Translations under genes and position numbers: made by a program
Shown here: in pieces, positions 1-12,318 of the stretch
Layout: each line of letters opens with the position of its first letter
How positions within the stretch are numbered: position 1 is the first letter of the stretch
Assembly: GCA_008704415.1 (NCBI GenBank)
Contig: VXIS01000037.1
Span: 62,001-126,000, forward strand
Direction: 5' to 3'
Length of the DNA: 64,000 nucleotides
Source: Sphaerosporella brunnea
Lineage: Eukaryota > Ascomycota > Pezizomycetes > Pezizales > Pyronemataceae
The notes under the pieces: generated by a model
What the model was told of the DNA's origin: nothing
Databases searched by the model: none
Seen by the model: only the letters and a program-made list of their open reading frames with translations

Positions 1-133
1 GCAGCGCGTCACCGAGTGGGTACGGAGGTCCAGCAGCAGGGTCATCGTGGTCGGTCTGCTGCAATTGCAACTTCTCTTCCGGGGTGAGGGGGTATGGTGG
101 GGCGGCGGCTGGTGGGGGGTTTTTGGACGTCAT
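1..133 (-). CDS. 5' end of an unidentified gene, cut by the window edge
   Basis: An ATG on the minus strand at 133 opens a frame that stays open to the window edge (44 codons). The peptide begins MTSKNPPPAAAPPYPL and continues TPEEKLQLQQTDHDD, with the motif P-P-Y-P-L appearing twice (about residues 12-16 and 37-41). Pro/Ala-rich starts followed by a charged glutamine-rich stretch are common in fungal proteins, and the codon pattern looks coding. The family is not recognisable from so short a piece. The rest of the gene lies to the left of the window. Confidence 0.5.
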   Translation of the reverse strand, partial: MTSKNPPPAAAPPYPLTPEEKLQLQQTDHDDPAAGPPYPLGDAL

Positions 134-799
134 GACGCTGGCGGCGGCGCGTGTTAACGTTGTGGTGGATAGTTGACGCGGCCGGTGGTGGTTATGAAAC
201 GCGGACGTCGAAATTGAGTGTTTTGCGTGTTCTTTGGCGAGGGAAACGGTGATGGATTACGATAGATACTCGGGTGAGTACGTACGAATTTGTGAATTTG
301 TGCGAGGTGGAGCTATATGTAAGGGATATATCTATGGCGTCACGCGCGGCTGGGTGTTAAAGTTGGTCGGAATTTTCAACGGTTGAAGGTTTATCGAAGA
401 TGAATAGGAAGTATCTTGGTGGGCAGAATTGGAGCGGAAGTGTAGATAAGGATTCACAGTGAGTTTTGAAGTTCAAGTCGAAGATATCGATAGCTGAGCG
501 GCGTCATGTGGCGCAGCTGAGTCGTCATCGTGTGGCGACGCAATTGGGGCTGAGCCGAGAGTCTTGGCAGCCTGTGACGCTGGCGGAAACTCACTCGGAA
601 CTCCGAAAACTGCGACGGGACAAAATGAAACAGTTGGAACCAAAAGCGTTCACACTGGCTCCTGTTTGACTCTGCAAGCCGAATTGCCTCTCAAACAAAA
701 CAGCGGATCGATCAAAGCAAATGCGTTGTCCGTTGTCAACTGTCACATGACCCCAGCTTTAACTATTCTTGGCGCAAGAGCCTCAGCGAAAAAAAAAAG
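134..799. other. Intergenic region, probable promoter of the leftmost gene
   Basis: No convincing gene. The region lies upstream of the minus-strand gene at the left edge and upstream of the TRM6 relic. Short open frames at 466-803 show no recognisable protein. A run of A residues at 789-798 sits just before the relic's first ATG. Confidence 0.4.
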
Positions 800-2113
800 A
801 TGACCCCCCACAAAGAAAACTTTCCCGCCGCCAACCATGGCATCCGTCTCCCCTCGGGCGTGCCCAAGATTGTGCGCGTCTCCGCCGACACGGCCATCTC
901 TCTGGGCAAATTTCAAGTTGGAGCTTTCCCTCGAACGCACTTCTGCACAGCCTGACCTACAACATTTCCGACAACAATGCGGGGTTGCGCGTGGTGCCCG
1001 AGGCCGGAGCCAACGCGGACGAGACCCACTACGATCTCAACTACGGCTCGCCCTCGATGCGGGCCCGATGGCGGAGCAGGCGGAGCAGGCGGAGGTGATG
1101 GGCACGAACCGGCTAACTGTGGACACGCCGGAGTCGCAGACTCTAATGTGGGAGGATATTGAGGAACCGAAGACGGCGGGAGGATCAGGCAAGGAGATCA
1201 TAGCGAAGCTATTAGCCGGGCATAATGCGATCGACTAGAAGACGCCGTTCTCGCTGCGGAAGTACACGCTGCGGAAGGCGAGCGAGTTTCCGAGAAGATT
1301 CTCGGCGCACAGACTTACCGTGAACGCGCTCACGGATTACTTACCCACCCAGAAGGAGCCACAAAAATTCCAGGAGCTGAAGAATTATCATTTGGGAATG
1401 ACGCTGTCACTCGGAAACATTGTCCGACTCTACGGTGGGCGATACCTGTTCATCGACGAGATCGGAGGCTTGCTCGTGGCAGCGGTCGCAGAACGGCTAG
1501 GAATCCTATCCGCCTCCTCGCACCACCTCCCGACCCGTCGCATCCCTTGTATATATACCCACTTGCCGACATTAACGTGGCTCCAACTCCTTGCGCCGGA
1601 TGAGGACACCTCCCTGATCCCCCCCCTCCTTTATTCCACGCCCGAAGAACTCGCCCGGAAAGCGCAGCGCCTACTACCGTCGAAGATACGCGCAAAGGCG
1701 GCTACGACGCGGTTCCGATCGCGGCGTACATGCCGGTAGGCGGAATCCTCAAAGCGGTAGTCCCTCTCGTAAAAGGCAGCGGTCAAGTCGTCGTCGTGTA
1801 CGAGCCCAGCCCCGAACCGGCCACCGAGATCGCAGATTTTTATTCCCGCGCCCGAAAGAGTACAAAGAGGAGGAGGAGAAGATTGAGACGACGAAACCCC
1901 GGATCCCACGCTCCGACTCGCCCCCACCGTTCACAGGCTTCAACATGCGCCAGCATCAAGTCCTCCCTGGAAGGACACACCCCGATATGGCCAGCAGAGG
2001 GATTCATCGTTCACGCTACGAGGGTTATCCCCGATCAGGGAAAGGTCGATACCAGAGGAGCCTATGCGAGCCAGAAGAAGAAGCGGAAGTTGAGGCGGAG
2101 AAGGCTTAGATGA
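800..2113 (+). pseudogene. TRM6: TRM6 (GCD10) relic, tRNA m1A58 methyltransferase non-catalytic subunit
   Basis: Pieces of the Trm6/Gcd10 family appear in order but in changing frames. From an ATG at 800 the frame reads IRLPSGVPKIVRVSADTAI and SLGKF. It then shifts to SFPSNALLHSLTYNISD at about 920, and shifts again to give GGSGKEIIAKLLAGHNAID. A TAG at 1236-1238 stands where a glutamine codon is expected, before KTPFSLRKYTLRKA. Next come GGRYLFIDEIGGLLVAAVAE, then LPTLTWLQLLAPDEDT, then after another shift GGILKAVVPLVKGSGQVVV, and finally VLPGRTHPDMASRG and FIVHATRVIPDQGKVD with a lysine-rich tail. I count about five frameshifts and one nonsense codon. In the family Trm6 partners Trm61 to methylate adenosine 58 of tRNA and is essential in budding yeast, so an intact copy should exist elsewhere unless this stretch is badly assembled. 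The match is from memory of the family. Confidence 0.72.
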
Positions 2114-4770
2114 TAGAAAGTCAGGTTGCTGCTGCTGCCACCAGGGAAATTTAACCAATGCGCTTGTCGCACAGCAACGCAAACAAGTAGCGGTGCCACT
2201 CATGTTGTGTTGTGCTGTTTGTCGTGTCGTGCGTGACGTGGGTGGACGGCGGGGGCGGGGGGGGGGGTGGGTTGCACGGGTAGGGTTTTGAAGCATGAAA
2301 CTTGTAACGTCAGCTCCGGGGTGCAGGATTGATTGATTGTTTTTTTTTTTTTTTTTGGTGTGCGATGTGTACTAAGCATGTAACTTTGTACCTACTTTGT
2401 GCGCGGGGAGAGGGGGGAGCTGGAGCCCCTCATCACCATCGATATGTTCACCGCTCCTCCTCACCGGGTAGCACTCGAGCACTTTGGGACTTCTTTTTTT
2501 TTTTTCCACGCATGCATGGGGTCATTACTTAGTGGCCACGGCTGGTGATCGATAGCCACAGCCGGGTGTGTGAGCAGCCACGCGCGCGCGCGTCTCCTTG
2601 AGGAAAGCAGAATGGACAGGCAGAGAGAGGAGGCATGGGCATGGGGCATGGTTACACTCGAATAATGTGCGGAAGGAGCGACAGGGATGGGGGGCCCATC
2701 AGGAATCGAAACGGATTGCGGTGGGTGGTGGTGGTGGTGGTGGTGGTGGGCGGTGGGAAACCCCTGTCCCTGGATTTCGATGGTGGTGGTGGCAGGGGGT
2801 GTTGCTTTTTTCGGGTGGGCGTGGGGATTGAAGGGCCTGGATGGATGCATATGATGGTGATGGCTGTGAGGGATGGTCAGGGGAGAGGCAAGGGGCGCTG
2901 TCGATATATGATATCGTGGGGACGCGGTTGTAGGTAGAGTGGGTAGGAGGGCATGCGTGACGAGAGAGGGTGGCGGCCTGTCCTCGAACGAACGAACGAA
3001 CGAACGAACGAACGCACGAACGCACGAACGCACGAACGAACGAACGGGTTTTGATCTGACTCGCGCGGGTGGGTGTCAGGGAACCTTGAAATCGGAAAAA
3101 GCTATGTGCATTCCCGGAACGGCATGGCGTGACAGGAAAAGGATGGATGGGCCACATCTAGCGAGGGGAAAGGCTTGGGATGTGGGTTGGGAAGGGAAGG
3201 CAGAGAAGGGAAGAAGCCAACCGTGATGGGCGCGCTCCGTGATTGGAAGAAAGTGCGGATGTGGATGTGTGCTGGATGGATGGTTGTGCTGAATGGATGC
3301 TGAATGGATGCTGAATGGACGCTGAATGGATGGTTCTGTCGGGCAGAAGGGGCTGTTGCTGGTTGTGGTTTTTGCGGGTGTGCTCTTCGAAATCGTTCGG
3401 TCGTTCGTTCGTCAAGGCCTGTGGTCGTGTTCGACGGGTTACATCGTTGCATGCTTGCGTCCTGTCTGTCCGAGTGCCCTTGCAATTGCCTGCCTGGCCT
3501 GCCGACATGCGCTAAGCTGGGGTTGGGGCTGCTAAACTGCTTTCGCTGCTGCACTGCTGCTGCTGCTGCTACCAACTGCTGCTGCTCTCTCCTACTCTGT
3601 GCTCTCCCTCTAATCGATTCGATAGTGCAATTCACGCTTTCGAATATCCCGCTCGCCGCCGCCTCTTGGAACTCCTGCCTTCCTCTACCTTTCCCTCCCC
3701 CCGTACTCCATCCCCGCCTCACACACACCTCCAATCTTTCTGTGTCTTCCGTCCATCGAGGGAGTGAACCAGTTGGATCCGCGCCTCTTCGTTGCATTTT
3801 CTTCTCTGTTCTCTATTCGCGGATCTGGCTTCCCCGACTTGGCTGCCTTTCATCGAATCGCCGCCGCCGCCTCACGCAAAGCGTAGTGTACTGGATAATC
3901 TGCAAGAAGTCCCTTTTTCTTCAATCATTCTTCTCCTTTGCTCTCTGGCCTTGAGATAGGGGGGGAAAGGTTGGTCCTTGAGGTACGTTCCCTGATCGAT
4001 ATCCCCTTCCTTCAACCAAGAGTGGAGAAGAGTCAGAAGATCTGGAGAGGTTCCATCAAACTGGCTCTCTCGCATCCACACACACACAACAATCTCCTGC
4101 AAAGTTGCATCGTCAGATCCTTCTTCGTCGCGCGTTTCTTGAAGGATTCGTGCTTTCTCCCTCTTCTTCATCTCCTTCTCCTTCTCCTTCTCTTTCTCTC
4201 TCGTCCTCTCTCCCACCACGCCCGCGTCACTGCCACACCTCCAACAATCACGTTTTGCCCTTTGCCTTTTCAGCCCACATTCTTGAAGGTTACGATTCAA
4301 CCGATCTGCCACCTTCCCTCTAACCTTCGCCGCACATCTCTCCGCTCCCAGTCACTTTTGACACTCGGGGAAAAAAACGCGGGCTTGGATCATCTCACTC
4401 ACACACTTGATCAGGAACTCACATCCGAAAAGAGCGTAATTTCATTTCTCTCTTCTTGTTCTTCTCCTCTTTTTTTCTTTTTTTTCTCTCACGAGGGGTT
4501 TGGTCGTTTTGCCTTTTCCCGCAGCAAGCAGCAATGTGTGCATGATCTTCAAGACGCACAAACCACCACTCCATCCGCCATCCACCAAAGAAGCTTAACG
4601 GGATCTCCAATTTACCAACCAACCAACAACATACACCAAATCGACTGGAATTCACACCGGAACAATTATTGTCGATAAAAAGTCGATCTGGATATCAGGG
4701 TCATCTAAATTCACAAGTTTGTTTCATTTCCGTTCAGCCTCGGCTCAGTGCACACCGCACACCGGCTAAG
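2114..4770. other. Long leader/promoter region upstream of SNT1
   Basis: No protein-coding gene is supported; the open frames here are low-complexity shadows. The region contains a T run (about 2339-2356), GTG/CAC repeats (about 2720-2750), a (CGAA)n microsatellite, a roughly 12-bp repeat around GAATGGATGCT (3290-3332), GCT repeats (about 3555-3585) and strongly C/T-rich sequence from 3600 to 4750. Long pyrimidine-rich leaders are common before large fungal regulatory genes, so part of this is probably the SNT1 5' untranslated region, possibly with an untranslated intron. Confidence 0.5.
2985..3046. repeat. (CGAA)n microsatellite with CGCA variants
   Basis: About fifteen tandem four-base units, mostly CGAA with CGCA interruptions between about 3014 and 3033. 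It lies in the leader region before SNT1 and encodes nothing recognisable. Confidence 0.9.
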
Positions 4771-7700
4771 ATGGCATCCCGTCATCCACCATCCCGGCCT
4801 GCGTCACCCCCCTCTTACGCCCGTCGGCCTTCCGTTTCAACCCATCAGCCGCCCCCTTCCACCCCCTCATTTGCAGCGTATCCGCAAGCTATAAGTCGCC
4901 CTGCAGATGCGCGCGATTTCCCACGCGACGCGCCCAAGGGTCCCAAGGCGCTTGTCAACAGCAATAATAATACCCTGTCCGCGTCGTCTGTTAGCACAAC
5001 ATCTTCGCAGCACTCACCGCATAAAGCGACATTTTCGTTCCCTCCTGGGCCCCAACATAATCCTTCTCACTCACATCATTATACGACGCCGGGCCAAGGT
5101 GCTTCTCCCGCCCCGCGCGGTCCCGGCAACGTAGGCGGAAGCTCATATGCGCCATCCGGACCGCGTGGTGGTGGTGGTGTCGGAAGAGGTGGTCCTGGGA
5201 TATTATCTGCGGGTGCCAGTCGCTCGCCCGTTACATCGTCGGCGCCAGGTGGAGCCAGTAGTCTTGTGGCCTCAGGCGGACCTTTTGGCAGTGCTTATGT
5301 TCCGGAGGGCGATCGATATCGAGGAACGCGGAGGCGCTCTGGTGATTGGGGAGATTCGTCGCGCGGTGGACGTGGTCGCAGCAGGGACAGGGACTATCTG
5401 GATTACAATAGTTCTCGGGGCAGTATAGATCATGGACGGGGTGGGTTTGGACCGAGATTCAACGACCGCGACAGAGATTTTGATAGGGGACGTGATTTTC
5501 GGGATGGAAGAGGAGGGTATTATGGTCATCGACCACCGAGGTCGCCGTCGAGGGAAAGGGATCGTGGGCCGCCGTTTCATGGATTGGGAAGGGGTGACAG
5601 AGATCGGCCGCATGATCGAGGGCTTGGATTTATTGGTGATCGGAGACCTGATCGCGACCTCAGAGAAAGGGAAAGGGAGCGCGACTTACGTGAGCGTGAA
5701 AGGGAGCGAGACAGGGAGAGAGAGAGGGAAAGGGAACGTGATAGGGAACAGCGAGAACGCGATAGGGAAAGGGAAGTGAGAGAGCGTGAGCAACGCGAAC
5801 GACGATTTGCACCGACAGCAGCCCCGCCACCACCACCTTCCCGGACAACAAGCGATGTCTCGAGGGATAACCGGGATAGGCCAGTTGATAGACCTCGCGC
5901 CGAAACTCGGGAGTTCCATGGTCCATCGGATACACCCAGTCAGGCTGACCGTGATCGAGAAAAGCGGGAAAGAGACGCCGCAGAGTAAGTGATATAGATT
6001 CGCCCTGGTTGTTGATATAGCGCCGTCGTCCATCCTGGTTTTGCTTTATTTTCTTTTTTTCCTTTGACGCCCCAGCTGTTGCTGTGTGGTCTTTTCTTTT
6101 CTTTTGGGCTTTATGTTTGCGTTCAGACGGGTCTTTTTTTTCTTTTTTCTTTGGCGGTTTCGTGGCTAATTTCCTTCTTCCTTTCTTTGCGCCTTTTCTC
6201 CAGATGGAATCGCAAACGTGAGGCTGAGAAAGCGAGATATAGCGGCTCCGGGCCACCTTCAGCAACTTTCCCACCTCCTGCGCCAGCTGCTTCTCCGCCG
6301 CCGCCGGTGCCAGCGTATCATGGCAGTCACGTAACCACTCCAGCGCCGATAGCACCACGAGTTCCTGCCTCATATTCCAGTGCAAATGCGCCTGTCCAGC
6401 CTTGGATTAACAATGACGCCAGTCGAGATAGGGAGAAGGCCATTAAGAAGGAGGACACTCTCCAGAAGCCGCCTGAGCGCCGGCTGGAACGTGTCCCGCC
6501 TCCAACACCATTAAATCTTGCACCATCGCGACCGAAGAGGGACTCAATAGAGGATGAGAAATCGTTCTCTGCTTCAGTCCCATCTTCAGCCCAGTCGCAG
6601 CCAACTCCACAGCCTTTGAACACAACAGCTAGCCCTGCAACTACTCCACTATCTGCGCCTGTCCAATCACGGTCTTATTCGCCCTCGATTCCACCTCAGC
6701 TGCCAGCCGGACCTCGGGCAGGCTTTTCTAGCTCCCCTTCAAATGTAGGTGCGACACCACCGACGGGGCCTCGTGCGAGCCTTCCGCCTGCTGGACCACG
6801 TGGACAAGTCAATCGAGAAGCAGAAAGGAAGGATGCAGAGCGAAAGTGGACCAGGGAACGTGGTGGCTCCGTAGAGTCGAACTGGAGCATTGGAGGCACC
6901 GTACCACCTCTACCACAGCAGCAGCCCAACAGGGTTTCATCTCGTGAATCTTTGCGTGAGGCTCCCAGAGAATCAGCACCACCTAGGAATGAGTTTGGCG
7001 GCGCCGGCCACGTACATCCGGACAGGATGAAGGAGATCGAGACGGCGGCGAAAGTAGCGGAGGATGTTCCGATGCAAGCAGTTCCCGGTAGTGACTCTAA
7101 GGAGGGTTCTGGAGCTCCGCCCCTTGCGCCTCCTCCGCGAGGATCGAGTGTTGTTTCTTCTCGTCCTGGAAGCTCGTCGTCCAATCAGGGTTTCAGAGGT
7201 CACTCTGTTGGCCCTGCATTTTCTCCGGTGGCACCTGCTAGCTCGGCCACGACACCCGCGCCCACTGCCCCTGTTAGTAGTACTCCAAACAAAATACCTC
7301 CAACAGCGCCCAAAAACTTCCAATCGCCTCGGGGTGGCTCATATTGGGGTCGCGGACGTGGTTTTAGAGGGGGCTTTCCACCAACCGTTGTCAAGCGGGA
7401 ACCACTTGATGAGGATAATTTTATGCCTCATCGTGGTAGAGGCATGGTACGTGGTATGGATAGAGGAAGAGGACGTGGCATGATGGGTCGGGGTGCTATA
7501 AACGGAGAGCGAGCGCGCTCTCGTGAGGCACCATCCGACATCGAAATGGTGGATGTGAAGGCTGTGGAAGACAAACGGGAGAAGGATGAGGGTGCCTCTA
7601 AAATGGATGTGGAAATGACAGATGCCCCCGCAGCAAAGGAACCCAGCATCGAGAAGCCGCTACCCCAAGAGGCTCCAACCCAACCACCGCCATCCGCCGT

Positions 7701-10635
7701 TGTTGACGACGAACAAGTTGTTCTCACTCAGCAGGATGTGATGGCGAAGATAGCCAACATCGACCGCGACGTTCAGCAGTTGGAAGCGAAACTCACCGAT
7801 CTTGCAATGCTCAAAGCCAATCACGTGTCTGCGATGGAGAAGGAGGAACGGGAGCAAGAAGAGCTGGCTGCAACCAAGCTTCTCATGCCTGACGAAGTGG
7901 TTGTCGTCGAGGACACAAAACCTATTAAAGAGGAGCAAACATCTGTTCTCACGCCGGAGATGTCACCTTCTTCCCCCACACCCACACCCTCCCCTTCTTC
8001 TGGCTCACCCGCATCCCCCACCTCCTCCGAGGCGGACTCCATGGAGACCGAATCCGACGACTCCCTCGTCGCGCCTCGCAAAGTCGCACCTCCAGGGCTT
8101 CCTTACTTTCAGTTCGGCGGCCCGCTCAAGCCCGCAAAACAGGAGTTCTTCCAGGCGAACGTCGAGGAGCATTCCAGAATCAAGGATACGCTCCTTGCCG
8201 AAATGTCAAAGCACCAGAAGAGTGTCTTTGACAAGGGTAACCAACTCAAGCGAAAGTACCAAGAGCTTCACAGTGAGTGGAACCAAAAGTGCTACGATCT
8301 TGACAGCCAGTCCAGGCACAAGAAGAAGGGCACTTCTGAGCCTGCTGACTCTGGAGTTTCTCCTGCCTTGACCGTCACGCCAGCCCCCGAAACGGGCACT
8401 CGTCGCAGGGGCGGAAACGTCCCTGTCGGCGACGTAGTTCGTAGTGAGGCTGAGATGGAACAGGTGATGCGCGATCTGGCTGAGCAGGATGCAGAGAAGA
8501 ACGCTCAGGCCAAATTGGACGGTCCTAAGGAGGCTGAAGTTCCAGACATGATCCTGGACGACAAGGAAAAGCTGCTGTTCCGCGACACCAATTGCCTGTT
8601 GAGGACCGGCGAGGAGATTCTTCAGGCTTACAGGTATGTGATTCCTGCGGATGACTTCACAGAGGAGGAGCAGGCAAAGTTTTGCGAACTTTACATCCAG
8701 TTCCCGAAACAGTGGCATAAAATCGCTGCTGGAATGGAGGTACGCGATACCAAGGCTGTCATTCAACACTACTACATGACCAAGAAGACCGCGAACTACA
8801 AGGATCTGTTGAATAAAAGCAAGAGAACTCGGAAGAGGCGTGGTCGTGCGGCTGCTCCGGCTAAGACCCGGCAGAGTGCATTGCTTGCGGATTTGGGAAA
8901 GGGCAAGGGCGCAGGAGGGGGAAACGGAGAAGACGAGGATGGTGACACCGAGGATGTCACTCCTGCGCCCGCTACGGAGAGAGTACGTCTGAAACGAGCA
9001 GCGGCACCGACATTTGGTCAGGATAACAAAGACAACAAGGATTCGAAGGATGACAACGAGGGCGGAAGGCGAGGTGGGAATAAGGAGAGCAAGGGCGATG
9101 ACGAGGCAACTGAGAAGGAGAAGCCGGCGGGCACTAAGAGGACTCGTGGTGGGAACAACGGCGGCCGTGAACGCGGCAGTAAGCGTGTCAGGACGCCTGC
9201 AACGGGAAATGCCACGCCGACGCCTAGTGTTCCTTCTACTCCGTTGCCGCAGCCAGTGCTGACCCCTATCGCTGAGAAGAAGCCACCCAAGGTCAAGGAG
9301 GATTTGGGACAGAGGGAGTCCGAGGCTGTATCTGCTCTCGCGGGTCTTTCGGGTACTACTGACATTGCACCTGCTCCGTCCAACATCATCATGTGCACCC
9401 CGGAAATCCAGCCCCAGCCTGCTCAGTCTAGGAGTGTCGTGTCGACACCTAAGAAGGAGAAGGAGAAGGATCGTTCGGTGACCGCTGCTACATCTAGCTA
9501 TTGGAGCGTGCCTGAGCAAAACGATTTCCCGCGCCTTCTCGCTTCTTATGGAACGAATTGGAGCCTGATCAGTCAGCGGTATCCATCCAAGACTACGGTT
9601 ATGGTATTCAGTCTTGCGTCTATTTTGATAAAGCGTTTGCTGATAGTTGTGCAGGTGCGCAATTTCTACACTAGGCAGGTAGACAACGGCAAAACCGACT
9701 ACAAGGAGATTGCGGACGAAGCGGACCGGAAGATCAAGGCCGGAGAGCCAACACCGGCTGCACCGATGCCAGCTACACTCCCCAAGAAGCGCTATGATAT
9801 CCCCAAGACGATGCAGACTGAGTCGTCGGAGATTGACACCGATATCAACCGCGAGTCCGTGCCACCGCCCGCTTCTTTCCGCCCCACGCCGACTCCGCAA
9901 ACTCCGCAGCAGAAACCCATGGCCGGTGTCAGCACGCCGCCTATCATGGTATTGCATCCCGCTAGCGCCATGCCGGCGCCTATGCCAGTTGAGCGTAGCA
10001 TACCGGCTGAGAGGTCAGTTCCGGAGCCTGTCCTGGAATCAGTTGAGCGTCCTGTCAAAGAGCGAGCCACCCGCACTGAGAGGATTGAACAAATCGAGAG
10101 AATCGATTCCGGCAGGGGCAAAGATGCGGGTAAGTTGGAGAGGATGCCGCCGCAAGACCGGCATCTTGCCCAGAGGGAGCCAATTGTCCCTGTTCCTGCT
10201 ACTCCGCCATCCCGAGAGCCGTTGCCTATCGGCATGCATCCCCCCGTTCCGTCTCAGGCCTCTCCACCCATCCACGGCGCGCCGGTTCTTACGACTCCAG
10301 TTCACACTCCTATCCACAGCATGTCGGTTCAGAACACTCCAGCTCAGAAAGGGAAGGTGCGACCGGAGATCGCTCCTTCCCAACTGTCTCCACAGAAGAT
10401 GGCCCACAACCCGCCACCGCTCGCACCCCCGCGTCAGGAACAGGTACAGATCTCGCAACGTTACATGGATCACGTGCAGAGTCAAGGCTCTATGCGTGGA
10501 CCACCTGAAGTCGTCGCTGCCCCGCCGCCTTCTCTCCGGGCACAGCCTGCCGGGCGCATCCTTGATCTTGTCAACGAGACATCAGCATCTGCCATGTCCC
10601 GGCCGATGCAGCAACAGCAGGCCCAGATTGCTATG

Positions 10636-10670
<35 letters not shown>

Positions 10671-12318
10671 TATCTATGCCCCGCCGCTTCAGCCGCATCC
10701 CCAGCAGGCTCAGCGATCGCAGCAACTCCAGGCACAGCACCAGCAACAACAGCAACAGCAGGAGATGCAGAGACAACAGGAGATGCAGAGGCAGGAGATG
10801 CAGCGCCAGCAGGAAATACAGCGGCAATCGGATCTGCAGCGACAACAGGAGATACAACGGCAGTCGGAGATGCAGCAGCGGCAGCACGAGATTCAGAGGC
10901 AGCAGGACCAGCAACGCCAACAGCAGCAACAGCTGCAGCAGATCCAGCAAGGTCCTCAGCCTTTGCAACCGCTGCAGCGTCCGCAGACATATCATCCTCA
11001 GCAGGTTCAGCATCATCAAATTCCTCAGCAGATGCCCATGCTGCCTTCTCGGCCCATGCCGCAGGCCAGGACGCCGCCTCCAGGAGAGCCTTTGCGAAGC
11101 CACCCGCGGCAACAGATGATGCCGCCATCCCCGAGGTCCACCCCTGTGCCTGGTCATGGTCTTGGCCAATTCCGATCTGGACCTGGACCGGCTTCGCGTC
11201 CGTCGTCTCCACCAAGGTCGATTCCTGCGCCGCCACCGCAGTCAGCTCCTCAGACTCCTGTGGCGCAGGCCATTCCACCAGTTCAACAAGCTCCTCCACC
11301 GGCTGCGCCACCGCCAAAGCCTGCTCGGTCAATTAATGTCATGTCGTTGCTGAACCCTTCGAACGACGAACCGACCTCACGGCCGCCAAGCAGGCCCTCT
11401 TCGGTTGCTCCGCGGCATCCCGCGCCGCCCCCTCCGCCACCACCACAGTATCCGACGCAGCAGGCGCCGCCTCCTCGCCCGTCTCCTGTGCATACGCCTC
11501 AGCCGCAGCCCTCTGCGCAGCACATGTATGCTCCAAGAGAAGTACGGGATACTCGGGACACACGCAACTTCCGGGACGGAGACATCTTGCGTAGCGACAT
11601 GGGACCAGCTATCCGCTCGGACATGCGTGATATGCGTGACATGCGTGACATGCGTGACATGCGTGATATGCGCGACGTGCGCGACGTGCGCGACGTGCAC
11701 GTGGACCGACGTGGGGAAGTTCCTGAGCCTCATCAGCGGCGCGAGATATACCAATCCTACGAGCCTTCCGCGGGACGAGTGCAGCTACCATCACTCAGCG
11801 CTCAACCGCCAGCTCAGTACATCCCGAGCCGGTCGCACTCGGTCTCTTACCCCGCACCTTCGCGCGAGGTAGGATACCCCGCCTCGGCTTCCTCCTCGGC
11901 GGTTCACGGCCACCACCGCGTTGACTCCTACCCACCCCCTGGGCCCCAGCCAAGAGAGTCTTCGTATGCCCCTCAGCAGCCACGAGAGTATCTCCCGTCT
12001 GCCACGGCGCCAAGGGAATCTTACCCCCCGCCCCAGCCCAGGGATATGTACGCCTCTGCCGCACCGCCGCCTCCAAGAGGCAGCTACGCCCCTCAGCAGC
12101 CCGTCTATCAGGGTGCGCGGTACCAACAGCCGAGTAAAGCACAGACTTACTCGCCGTCGCCGTTTTCGGCCCAACAGTCGCAGCAGTATCCGCCGCCGCC
12201 CCCCCCTACTCAGCAGCAGCAGCAGCAGCAGCAGCAACAGCAACAATATCGTCATCCTCCGCCACCACCACCTCCGCCACAGGGGTATTCGAGGTATGAA
12301 TACGATAGTAGGAGGTGA
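4771..12318 (+). CDS. SNT1: Snt1-like SET3-complex subunit with two SANT domains
   Basis: Three exons, 4771-5984, 6204-9603 and 9655-12318, give 2425 residues. Snt1 is a scaffold of the SET3 histone deacetylase complex, related to SMRT/NCoR. The N-terminus is Ser/Pro-rich, followed by an Arg-Asp/Arg-Glu dipeptide tract (about residues 290-345). The first SANT domain (about 1220-1273) reads DDFTEEEQAKFCELYIQFPK then WHKIAAGMEVRDTKAVIQHY, preceded by DTNCLLRTGEEILQAYRY, as in the NCoR family. The second (about 1502-1560) reads SSYWSVPEQNDFPRLLASYG and ends VRNFYTRQVDNGKTDYKEIA. Glutamine-rich tracts cover about 1850-2000 and 2391-2402, and Arg-Asp-Met triplets repeat near 2194-2220. The start was chosen at 4771 because it opens a Pro/Ser-rich N-terminus and no other ATG is convincing. 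Intron 1 is GT-AG with a T-rich body. Intron 2 (51 bp) keeps the frame and has no stop, so it could be retained, but splicing restores the second SANT helix. Naming as Snt1 rests on the paired SANT domains and size. Confidence 0.85.

Noticed and set aside
2461..3157. Minus-strand frames with Arg-Ser-Phe-Val repeats and His/Pro runs
   Set aside because: They are translations of the (CGAA)n and GTG repeats, not genes.
3304..3954. 216-residue open frame on the plus strand upstream of SNT1
   Set aside because: Cysteine- and leucine-rich low complexity from C/T-rich sequence, overlapping other frames; no family resemblance and it lies in the leader region.
8206..9957. 583-residue minus-strand open frame
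   Set aside because: Antisense shadow of the SNT1 exon; its composition (Leu/Arg/Ser) mirrors the real strand, while the plus strand carries the SANT domains.
9710..11119. 469-residue plus-strand frame inside SNT1
   Set aside because: Out-of-frame shadow of the glutamine-rich part of SNT1.
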